From Muribaculaceae bacterium (lineage in GTDB: Bacteria; Bacteroidota; Bacteroidia; Bacteroidales; Muribaculaceae): a stretch of DNA of 64,000 bases. The position numbers were made by a program, and so were the translations under genes. Location: positions 1 through 64,000 of the forward strand of contig JAFVPD010000015.1 in NCBI GenBank assembly GCA_017505535.1. Reading direction: 5' to 3'. A model generated the notes under the pieces. The model saw nothing but the letters and a program-made list of their open reading frames with translations. It was not told the origin of the DNA and ran no database searches. Position 1 is the first letter of the stretch. Every line of letters starts with the position of its first letter. Of the stretch, positions 1 through 7,047 are shown piece after piece.

Positions 1-146
1 GCAAAGCTCGGTCTCGTCCCCCTATATTAGGTGGACAGCTGATTGAGACAGAAGAACATAAGGACAGTTTTTTTGAGGGTAGGTTGTTGTTTTAACGAAG
101 GTGTTAATTCGCGTCCTCCAGACGCATGCATGTATGGGTTGAGTGT

Positions 147-211
147 ACCGGGGGTATCGCTACGCTCTACCCTCGGTTATTGATTACGCTTTGCGTCCCG
201 TGCTTCGCACG
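147..211. repeat. Pair of short palindromes in left intergenic region
   Basis: Two hairpins lie side by side. ACCGGGGGTA (147-156) pairs with TACCCTCGGT (168-177), one pair being G·T, and CGTGC (199-203) pairs with GCACG (207-211) across a TTC loop. I see no convincing gene in 1-230. The pattern resembles the short GC-rich dispersed palindromes found between genes in Bacteroidales, but I cannot count genomic copies here, so the repeat assignment is inference. Confidence 0.4.
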
Positions 212-240
212 ATTGAGGCGGAGGGAATGCCCAATAAAAA

Positions 241-264
241 AGCCTCAACTTTTAGGTTGAGGCT
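241..264 (-). terminator. Rho-independent terminator downstream of guaA
   Basis: AGCCTCAAC (241-249) and GTTGAGGCT (256-264) form a perfect 9-bp stem with a 6-nt loop. Read on the minus strand the stem is followed by a run of six T, so it suits transcripts coming from guaA. On the plus strand it is followed by TTAAAAAAT, which is a poor U-tract. Confidence 0.75.
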
Positions 265-298
265 TAAAAAATATGCTTAAAATGGGGATTTTAATTAT

Positions 299-380
299 TG
301 AGGCGAGTCTCGGTCGGTTTTACCGAAAGGGCACCGGCCTGCGGCCGACACGCCCTCCTCGCTCGCACTCGAAAATTTCC
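299..380. repeat. 82-bp GC-rich direct repeat, copy 1
   Basis: Runs from TGAGGCGAG to GAAAATTTCC and is repeated at 393-474 with only three substitutions. It is much richer in GC than the surroundings. The core can fold (CGGCC TGC GGCCG nested inside GGGC...GCCC), like an extragenic palindromic element. The short ORFs crossing it are explained by the repeat and are not called. Confidence 0.75.
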
Positions 381-392
381 GGGATTAATTGC

Positions 393-474
393 TGAGGCGA
401 GTCTCGGTCGGTTTTACCGAATGGGCACCGACCTGCGGCCGACACGCCCTCCTCGCTCGCCCTCGAAAATTTCC
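393..474. repeat. 82-bp GC-rich direct repeat, copy 2
   Basis: Second copy of the 299-380 element, 94 bp downstream of the first. It ends at the 3' end of guaA, where AATTTCC (468-474) and GGAAATT (478-484) form another 7-bp hairpin touching the guaA stop codon. Both copies would therefore be in the 3' untranslated part of the guaA message, before the terminator at 241-264. Confidence 0.75.
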
Positions 475-482
475 TACGGAAA

Positions 483-1790
483 TTATTCCCATTCGATGGT
501 TGCGCTTGGTTTTGGCGACATGTCGTAGCAAACGCGGTTGATGTTGGGAACTTCTTTGAGAATGCGGTCGGTGATTTTTTTGAGGATAGGCCATTCGATC
601 TCTTCAATAGAAGCAGTCATTGCATCGATTGTGTTGACTGCGCGAATGATAACGGGCCAATCGTATGAGCGAGCATTGTTGCGAACACCAACTGATTTGA
701 AGTCGGGAACAACGGTGAAATATTGCCATACTTTTTTGTCGAGACCTGCAATGGCAAATTCTTCACGAAGAATAGCATCTGATTCACGAAGAGCTTCAAG
801 ACGGTCGCGTGTGATTGCACCAAGACATCTCACACCAAGTCCGGGTCCGGGGAATGGTTGACGATAAACCATTTCATAGGGGAGACCGAGTTCTACGCCA
901 CAAGCGCGCACTTCGTCTTTGAATAGTTGCTTGAGTGGTTCAACGAGAGCAAATTGAAGGTCGTCGGGAAGTCCACCCACATTGTGGTGAGATTTAACCA
1001 TTTTGGCAGTTTTTGTACCACTCTCAACGATGTCGGGGTAAATTGTACCTTGAGCGAGGAAGTCGATACCATCAAGTTTGCGAGCTTCTTCTTCAAATAC
1101 GCGAATAAATTCACCACCAATGATTTTGCGTTTTTGTTCGGGGTCGGCAACACCGGCAAGTTTGTCTAAGAAGCGGTCGGTAGCATCAACATAAATGAGG
1201 TTGGCACATAGTTGATTGCGGAAAACTTCAACAACGTTTTCAGACTCGCCTTTGCGCATCAAACCATGGTTAACGTGTACGCAAACCAAGTTATCGCCAA
1301 TAGCTTTTAGCAAAAGAGCTGCTACAACTGAAGAGTCAACGCCCCCAGAGAGCGCGAGTAATACTTTTTTGTCGCCAACTTGACGGCGCACCAATTCAAC
1401 TTGGTCGTTAACAAAATTGGTCATGTTCCAATTTGCTTCAGACTTGCAAGTGTCAAAAACAAAAGATTTAACCGCATCTTTAATAGCGTCAATATCATCG
1501 TTGAATTGAGGGAGTTTAGTGTCACAGAGAGCTTTGTCGTGTCCGGCAGCCATGACGGGAATGCCTTGATTGTAAATCGCGGGGTTAACATCAATAGCAA
1601 CACCATCAATCACGTTGTTTGGTCCGCCATTAATGATGATACCTTTCACGTTGGGAAGAGCATTTAGTTCTTCGGGGGTGATGTCGTGGGGATAAATTTC
1701 GCTGTAAACGCCTAAAGCGCGAATAGCTCTGGCCAGTACGGTATTTTCGTGACTGCCCAAGTCTAAGATTACAATCATGTCTTGTTTCAT
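483..1790 (-). CDS. guaA: GMP synthase with degenerate glutaminase domain
   Basis: Converts XMP to GMP with ATP, the last step of guanine nucleotide synthesis. The ATP-pyrophosphatase half is intact: SGGVDSS P-loop at residues 148-154, then GTIYPD, KSHHNVGGLP and PFPGPGLGVRCLG, ending in the C-terminal dimerisation tail KPSATIEWE. The protein has only 435 residues, against about 510 for ordinary GuaA. The missing part is in the N-terminal glutamine amidotransferase domain. Residues 1-85 still align with it (VILDLGS, IIINGGP), but where the nucleophile motif GICYG is expected the sequence reads MAAGHDK, and the downstream His/Glu dyad is absent. The enzyme presumably uses free ammonia or a separate glutaminase (inference). 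It is a lone gene with a TATCTTTG -7 box at 1835-1842 (minus) and its own terminator. Confidence 0.93.
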   Translation of the reverse strand: MKQDMIVILDLGSHENTVLARAIRALGVYSEIYPHDITPEELNALPNVKGIIINGGPNNVIDGVAIDVNPAIYNQGIPVMAAGHDKALCDTKLPQFNDDIDAIKDAVKSFVFDTCKSEANWNMTNFVNDQVELVRRQVGDKKVLLALSGGVDSSVVAALLLKAIGDNLVCVHVNHGLMRKGESENVVEVFRNQLCANLIYVDATDRFLDKLAGVADPEQKRKIIGGEFIRVFEEEARKLDGIDFLAQGTIYPDIVESGTKTAKMVKSHHNVGGLPDDLQFALVEPLKQLFKDEVRACGVELGLPYEMVYRQPFPGPGLGVRCLGAITRDRLEALRESDAILREEFAIAGLDKKVWQYFTVVPDFKSVGVRNNARSYDWPVIIRAVNTIDAMTASIEEIEWPILKKITDRILKEVPNINRVCYDMSPKPSATIEWE

Positions 1791-1913
1791 ACGACAGAAT
1801 TTTTAAGTGATTATAAGGGTATAAAATTTGGGTGCAAAGATACATATTCTCGCAGAAAAATACGTTTTATTTGAGGCAGAAAATAATGAAGTAAAGAAAA
1901 TTTTTGTGAGAAT

Positions 1914-1944
1914 TTTGTGAGACGGGGATTAATATGTAACTTTG
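1914..1944 (+). promoter_or_regulatory. Bacteroidetes-type promoter for TPR/PD40 gene
   Basis: TTTG at 1914-1917 and TAACTTTG at 1937-1944 are 19 bp apart, matching the -33/-7 consensus used by the primary sigma factor of Bacteroidetes. The start codon follows 20 bp later at 1964. Confidence 0.7.
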
Positions 1945-1963
1945 AGGTTATATTTTAATAGTT

Positions 1964-3361
1964 ATGTGTAAACGATTGTTGATATATATTGTGGCAATGG
2001 TGGTTTCGGTGATTCCATTATTGGGCACAACACTTGATCAGGCCAAGGAAATGTATCAAGCCGGCGACTATGTGGGAGCGTTACCGGTGTTTCAAGAGTA
2101 TTTAAAGAAAAAGCCCAAAGATGCTTCATTGAATCACTGGTATGGAGTGTGTTTGATGCAAACAGGCCAACTGTCAGAAGCCAAGAGTTATCTTGAATTT
2201 GCCCATAAACGCAAGGTGGCACAATCGCCTCGCTACTTGGCTGAAATCGCATTTTTGGAGTATAGGGTAGATGATGCCGATGAGTATATCAATGCCTATC
2301 GCGATGCAATGAAACGAGCCAAAAAGGAAGTGCCCGAGGAGGTTGAAACGTTGGCCGATCGAGTATCTAAAATGAGGGCAATGCTCGATAGAGTGGAGCA
2401 GGTGGAAATAATAGATAGTATAGCTGTCGATACCGACACATTCTTTAAAGCCTATAAGTTGGCAATAGAGAGTGGAAGTTTGAACGATGTAGCAGTGCTC
2501 CCCGAATCGTTTGTGTCGGCACAACCAACAGTGGTTTATATGCCCGAAAGCAAGTCAACGATGTTGTGGGCCGAACCCGATGAAAATGAAAATTATGTGC
2601 TTGTGTCATCAAGTTTGCTCGGCGATGGCGATTGGGAGAAACCTCGTGAGCTTGGTGGAAACCTGAATGAGGGAGGAGATGCTAATTTCCCGTATTTGAT
2701 GAGCGATGGAATAACATTATATTATGCCAATAGTGGGGAAAATTCTATCGGCGGATATGACATCTTTATTTCTCGCAGAGAAGATAGTGAATTTCTTCAA
2801 CCCCAAAATATAGGAATGCCCTATAATTCGCCTTATGATGATTATATGCTTGTTATAGACGAGATAACCGGAGTGGGTTGGTGGGCCACCGACCGCAATA
2901 GAATAGAGGGTAAGGTGACCATTTATAAATTTAAGCCCAAAGATATGCGAGTGAATTATCCGGTTGAGGATCCACAATTGGTGAGCTTGGCAAAAATAGA
3001 GCGTTATCAAGACACCTGGGCAGAAAATGCCGATTATAGCGACCTGTTGATGGCAATTGAAGAGATTGAGACAAACCGCAAGGAGGAGCATCGCGATTTT
3101 GAATTTGCACTGTCGGGCGGTCGAATATATACACTTTGGGCCGATTTTAAGAGTGCCGAAGCCCGAGAACTCATGCGAGAGTATCTGTCGGCAAAGGCCA
3201 CTCATGAGCAAAACGTAGCCCGACTCGCTACATTGCGTCAGCAATATGCCGCGGGAAAACTTGAGATCTCGGCTGAAATTGAAACACTTGAAAACGAAAT
3301 CAGAAAGGAATATCAACAATTGAAACAACTGGCCAATGAAGTGCGCCGTATGGAAAATTAA
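1964..3361 (+). CDS. TPR and PD40-type envelope protein
   Basis: Exported protein of 465 residues. The signal peptide covers about residues 1-21 (hydrophobic LLIYIVAMVVSVIPLLG). TPR-like helices follow (AKEMYQAGDYVGALPVFQEYLKK and the next two pairs). Around residues 190-330 there is a WD40-like PD40 beta-propeller region with the signature YDIFIS. The C-terminal 70 residues are a charged coiled coil. TPR-PD40 proteins with an OmpA domain occur in the type IX secretion/gliding apparatus (PorE type). This one has no OmpA-like peptidoglycan-binding end, so that role is not supported directly. It is 34 bp upstream of floA and probably cotranscribed with it. Confidence 0.7.
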   Translation: MCKRLLIYIVAMVVSVIPLLGTTLDQAKEMYQAGDYVGALPVFQEYLKKKPKDASLNHWYGVCLMQTGQLSEAKSYLEFAHKRKVAQSPRYLAEIAFLEYRVDDADEYINAYRDAMKRAKKEVPEEVETLADRVSKMRAMLDRVEQVEIIDSIAVDTDTFFKAYKLAIESGSLNDVAVLPESFVSAQPTVVYMPESKSTMLWAEPDENENYVLVSSSLLGDGDWEKPRELGGNLNEGGDANFPYLMSDGITLYYANSGENSIGGYDIFISRREDSEFLQPQNIGMPYNSPYDDYMLVIDEITGVGWWATDRNRIEGKVTIYKFKPKDMRVNYPVEDPQLVSLAKIERYQDTWAENADYSDLLMAIEEIETNRKEEHRDFEFALSGGRIYTLWADFKSAEARELMREYLSAKATHEQNVARLATLRQQYAAGKLEISAEIETLENEIRKEYQQLKQLANEVRRMEN

Positions 3362-3395
3362 CAAAAAGAATAATAATAACTAAAACCATTATACT

Positions 3396-4382
3396 ATGTT
3401 TATGCAAGAAATGTCAATAGTTCTATTGTGTGGAGCTATATTTGTGGCGTTATGTGTGTTTTTCTATTACGCCCCGGTTTTTTTGTGGTTTTCGGCCCGA
3501 GTATCAGGAGTTCGCATCTCGCTTGTGCAGATGGTGCTGATGAGAATACGAAAAGTTCCCACCTCAACAATTGTCAGAGCAATGATTGAGGCTCATAAGG
3601 CCGGTCTTCAAGATGTGACGCGTGACGACCTTGAAGCGCACTATCTTGCCGGTGGTAATGTTGAGAAAGTAGTGCATGCTCTTGTGTCGGCAGCAAAAGC
3701 CAATATAGAGCTTGGTTTTAAGATGGCAACAGCAATAGATTTGGCCGGTAGAGATGTGTTCCAAGCTGTTCAAATGTCGGTAAATCCCAAAGTGATTGAT
3801 ACGCCTCCGGTTACAGCAGTGGCCAAAGATGGTATTCAGTTGATAGCCAAAGCACGTGTTACGGTGAGAGCCAACATACGTCAACTCGTGGGAGGAGCAG
3901 GAGAGGATACAGTTCTTGCACGTGTAGGCGAGGGAATTGTGTCATCAATCGGCTCATCGGCAAGTCACAAAGAGGTGCTCGAAAATCCCGACTCAATTTC
4001 AAAATTGGTGTTGAAAAAGGGTCTTGACTCGGGAACAGCCTTTGAAATTCTATCAATCGATATTGCCGATATCGATATAGGAAAGAACATTGGAGCAACA
4101 TTGCAAATAGACCAAGCGCAAGCAGATAAAAATATTGCACAGGCCAAGGCCGAAGAACGTAGAGCAATGGCAATAGCGCTCGAGCAAGAAATGAAAGCCA
4201 AGGCCCAAGAAGCACGAGCAAGAGTGATTGAGGCAGAGGCAGAGTTGCCAATGGCAATGGCCGAGGCATTCCGAAATGGAAATTTGGGGATAATGGATTA
4301 CTATAAACTCAAAAACATAGAAGCTGATACAACAATGCGCGAAACAATAGCTCGCCCATCACAATCAACTCCAAAAAAATAA
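3396..4382 (+). CDS. floA: Flotillin-like protein FloA
   Basis: Membrane scaffold protein of the bacterial flotillin (UPF0365) family, which organises functional membrane microdomains. One N-terminal membrane hairpin (about residues 5-30) is followed by [21 protein letters not shown] and the conserved block [16 protein letters not shown]. Near residues 190-240 is [27 protein letters not shown], then the alanine/glutamate-rich coiled coil [21 protein letters not shown]. The length of 328 is normal for the family. No NfeD partner gene is adjacent; the upstream neighbour is the TPR/PD40 protein and cstA follows 12 bp downstream. Confidence 0.93.
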   Translation: MFMQEMSIVLLCGAIFVALCVFFYYAPVFLWFSARVSGVRISLVQMVLMRIRKVPTSTIVRAMIEAHKAGLQDVTRDDLEAHYLAGGNVEKVVHALVSAAKANIELGFKMATAIDLAGRDVFQAVQMSVNPKVIDTPPVTAVAKDGIQLIAKARVTVRANIRQLVGGAGEDTVLARVGEGIVSSIGSSASHKEVLENPDSISKLVLKKGLDSGTAFEILSIDIADIDIGKNIGATLQIDQAQADKNIAQAKAEERRAMAIALEQEMKAKAQEARARVIEAEAELPMAMAEAFRNGNLGIMDYYKLKNIEADTTMRETIARPSQSTPKK

Positions 4383-4394
4383 AGGGAAACTGTT

Positions 4395-5846
4395 ATGATT
4401 TCGTTCTTGATAGCACTTGCAGTGCTTGTAGGTGGATACTTTATCTATGGCTTAGTTGTAGAAAAAATTTTCGGTATAGATTCGAAACGACCCATGCCGT
4501 GTGATACAATGCGAGATGGAGTTGACTATGTGCCCATGTCAACATGGAAAGTGTTTCTGATTCAATTCCTAAATATAGCGGGACTTGGCCCTATTTTTGG
4601 TGCAATAATGGGTATAATGTTTGGCCCGGCAGCGTTTATTTGGATAGTTGTAGGAACAATCTTTGCCGGAGCAGTTCACGATTTTATTTCGGGAGCTGTC
4701 TCAATTCGAGCCCGAGGCGCGTCATTGCCCGAAGTGGTGGGCAATGAGCTTGGAACAGGAATCAAACAGGTGATGAGAGTATTCTCGTTGATATTGATGG
4801 TGCTTGTTGGAGCAGTGTTTGTGAGCCAACCGGCCGCATTGATAGCCGGAATGACACCCGAAACGTTCGATGTAACATTCTGGGCCGTGGTGATATTTGC
4901 GTATTATATGCTTGCGACAGTCTTGCCGATAGATAAACTCATAGGTAATTTATATCCGGTGTTTGGCTTTGCGTTGCTATTCATGGCATTAGGAATATTG
5001 TGTGTGTTAATCTTTGGCGATAATAAAATTGTAGATGGATTTAGTGAGGGTCTCGCAAGTCGTCACCCGGGAGGATTGCCTATATTCCCAATGATGTTTG
5101 TGTCGATAGCATGTGGTGCCATCTCGGGATTTCATGCCACCCAATCGCCAATGATGGCTCGCTGTTTGAAGAACGAAAAATTGGCTCGACCGGTGTTTTA
5201 TGGCGCTATGGTTGCCGAAGGTATCGTGGCATTGATATGGGCCGCTGCTGCAATAGCATTTACCGGAGGATATGAAGGATTGACTACATACATGGCAGAG
5301 CATGGAAATAGTGCCGGAGCATTGGTAAACGATTTGTCAATATCATGGTTGGGAACATTCGGCGGAATATTGGCACTGCTTGGCGTGATAGCTGCACCGA
5401 TAACATCGGGAGATACCGCATTGCGAAGCGCACGATTGATTGCTGCCGATTTCTTGCATTTTGATCAATCTAAAGTTGTAAAACGATTACTGATTTCAGT
5501 GCCTATCTTTGTTGCAACGTTTGCAGTGATGATGATAGATTTTAGTGTGCTGTGGAGATATTTTGCGTGGTGTAATCAAACGTTGGCTGTATTTACATTG
5601 TGGGCCGTTACGGTTTATTTGGCTCGTAAAAAGAAATTTTACCTCATCACAATGTTGCCTGCGATGTTTATGACAGCAGTCAGTGTCTCATATATATTAT
5701 ATGCACGCCGTCCCGAGGGATTTGGTCTTGATTATAGTGTGGCAGTGGGAGCAGGCTGTGTAATGGCTGCGTTGTTGTGTGTGTTGTTTTATGTTTATTT
5801 GCGACGCATCAATAGAGGTAAAATCAATCGAAAGTTTGATTATTAA
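4395..5846 (+). CDS. cstA: Carbon starvation protein CstA family transporter
   Basis: Polytopic inner-membrane protein of 483 residues with about 12 hydrophobic segments. The CstA family imports peptides or pyruvate during nutrient limitation. Diagnostic stretches are NIAGLGPIFGAIMG, AGAVHDFISGAVSIRARGASLPE, FHATQSPMMARCLKNE and PITSGDTALRSARLIAAD. It is shorter than the roughly 700-residue enterobacterial proteins and matches the compact form common in anaerobes. It overlaps the next gene by one base (TAATG), which suggests translational coupling. Confidence 0.92.
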   Translation: MISFLIALAVLVGGYFIYGLVVEKIFGIDSKRPMPCDTMRDGVDYVPMSTWKVFLIQFLNIAGLGPIFGAIMGIMFGPAAFIWIVVGTIFAGAVHDFISGAVSIRARGASLPEVVGNELGTGIKQVMRVFSLILMVLVGAVFVSQPAALIAGMTPETFDVTFWAVVIFAYYMLATVLPIDKLIGNLYPVFGFALLFMALGILCVLIFGDNKIVDGFSEGLASRHPGGLPIFPMMFVSIACGAISGFHATQSPMMARCLKNEKLARPVFYGAMVAEGIVALIWAAAAIAFTGGYEGLTTYMAEHGNSAGALVNDLSISWLGTFGGILALLGVIAAPITSGDTALRSARLIAADFLHFDQSKVVKRLLISVPIFVATFAVMMIDFSVLWRYFAWCNQTLAVFTLWAVTVYLARKKKFYLITMLPAMFMTAVSVSYILYARRPEGFGLDYSVAVGAGCVMAALLCVLFYVYLRRINRGKINRKFDY

Positions 5847-6655
5847 TGGATCTTTTAGCCGAAATAGGGAGCTCAAGAAAGTATAATTTCCACTCTCACA
5901 CCCAGTTTTGTGACGGGCGAGCTGCGATGGCTGATTTTGTTGAGGCTGCAGTTGCTGAAGGGTTTACTCACTATGGGTTTACGCCTCACTCTCCTGTCCC
6001 GATTGCATCGCCGTGTAACATGTCAATGGAATCGGTGGCAGAATATCAAGCCGAATTTAAGCGCTTAAAATCGCAATGGGGAAGTCGCATCAATCTGTAT
6101 GCCGCAATGGAGATAGACTATCTTGGCGAAGATTGGGGCCCTTCAAATCAATACTTTGATGGATTGAATCTCAATTATCGCATAGGCTCGGTGCATTTTA
6201 TTCCGTCATCGAGCGGATATGTTGATGTAGATGGCTGTCCCGAAGATTTCAAGGTAAAGATGCAGCGATATTTTTCGTGCGACATCAAGCATGTGGTGGA
6301 GACATTTTATCATCAGTCGATGAAGATGGTTGAGGCCGGAGGATTTGATGTTATAGGCCATTTTGATAAAATCGGATTTAACGCAAGTAGCTATAAGCCG
6401 GGAATAGAGGAGGAACTATGGTATAGGACATTGGTGTATGAGTTGATGGAGATGATAGTTTCGGCCAATGTCGTTGTGGAGATTAACACAAAAGCGTGGG
6501 ATAATAATCAACGCATGTTCCCCAAAGAACAATGGCTGAGATATTTGGTGGAGCATAATGTCCCGATTATTGTAAATAGTGATGCCCATTTTCCGCATTT
6601 GATTAATGCCGGACGCGAAAAAGGTTTGGCATTGTTGCGAGAATTACAGGGTTGA
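5846..6655 (+). CDS. PHP-domain histidinol-phosphatase
   Basis: Metal-dependent phosphatase of the PHP superfamily (HisK/HisJ type), expected to hydrolyse L-histidinol phosphate in histidine synthesis. Metal ligands are visible: NFHSHTQFCDG at residues 15-25, an internal AAMEIDY glutamate, GSVHFI, DVIGHFDKIG, and the closing IIVNSDAHFPHLI. The length of 269 is normal. It is translationally coupled to cstA (start within the cstA stop). No other his genes are in the window, so the exact substrate rests on family resemblance. Confidence 0.82.
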   Translation: MDLLAEIGSSRKYNFHSHTQFCDGRAAMADFVEAAVAEGFTHYGFTPHSPVPIASPCNMSMESVAEYQAEFKRLKSQWGSRINLYAAMEIDYLGEDWGPSNQYFDGLNLNYRIGSVHFIPSSSGYVDVDGCPEDFKVKMQRYFSCDIKHVVETFYHQSMKMVEAGGFDVIGHFDKIGFNASSYKPGIEEELWYRTLVYELMEMIVSANVVVEINTKAWDNNQRMFPKEQWLRYLVEHNVPIIVNSDAHFPHLINAGREKGLALLRELQG

Positions 6656-6695
6656 ACTTGAAGTGAAAATTGACCCACAAATTTATCTGCAAAAT

Positions 6696-6726
6696 TTTGA
6701 GGAGTGGAGTAAATTGCGTAAATTTG
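6696..6726 (+). promoter_or_regulatory. Promoter of the retron transcript
   Basis: TTTG at 6696-6699 and TAAATTTG at 6719-6726, with a 19-bp spacer, match the Bacteroidetes promoter exactly. Transcription should start at about 6731-6734, only a few bases before the a1 repeat at 6740. That is where a retron primary transcript should begin. Confidence 0.8.
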
Positions 6727-6739
6727 TGGTATAATAAAT

Positions 6740-7012
6740 TCGCAAATTGACATATTGAATTGAGAGCAAAAGTTTTGATTTTTTCAGACGAATTGTCTGA
6801 AAGGGCTATGCTAAATAAAACGGCATAGTTTCTTCAATGGTTGGGTGGTTATGCTTTCGCAATAAATAGCGAAAGCGGCCAGCTTTACGTCATTGCTTCA
6901 TTAAGTTCGCGCGCTCACAATTCGCACTTCCGTAAATCTGGTAAGTGCACTGCGTGCAGGTCGCTTGTCGGCGAGGAAAATATAATCTCAATTCAATGTG
7001 TCAATGTTGCGA
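6740..7012 (+). ncRNA. Retron msr-msd non-coding RNA
   Basis: The ends are defined by a long inverted repeat: a1 at 6740-6764 and a2 at 6987-7012. They pair over 24 Watson-Crick and one G·U pair (U6753·G6998) with a single bulged G7006. Just inside a1 is AGC (6765-6767), which would put the branching guanosine at G6766. The msr part then shows TTTCAGAC/GTCTGAAA (6782-6789 with 6795-6802), CTATGC/GCATAG (6806-6811 with 6823-6828) and the perfect GCTTTCGC/GCGAAAGC (6853-6860 with 6869-6876). The remaining 6882-6986 is the likely reverse-transcribed msd, with GCACTT/AAGTGC (6924-6929 with 6943-6948) at its centre. The msr/msd border and msDNA length cannot be fixed without experiment. The RT gene starts 35 bp downstream. 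Confidence 0.85.
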
Positions 7013-7047
7013 TTTTTTTTGCGAAAAAATCCTTTAATGATCTTACT

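Noticed and set aside
3..95. Short open stretch at the left edge that could be a gene's C-terminal end
   Set aside because: Only about 30 codons are visible with no recognisable motif, and another frame also stays open briefly. It cannot be supported.
298..607. Short ORFs on both strands across the 82-bp repeats
   Set aside because: They are explained by the repeated GC-rich DNA and by overlap with the end of guaA; their predicted proteins just copy the repeat twice.
6777..7031. A 9-bp inverted repeat (GATTTTTTC with GAAAAAATC) as the retron a1/a2 pair
   Set aside because: It is low-complexity, and the 25-bp repeat at 6740-6764/6987-7012 is far longer and sits exactly where the promoter and AGC motif demand. 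The short one is kept only as a possible alternative pairing.
6841..7047. An extended RT start from TTG 6841
   Set aside because: This part of the frame lies inside the structured RNA. ATG 7048 starts a protein of normal retron-RT layout.
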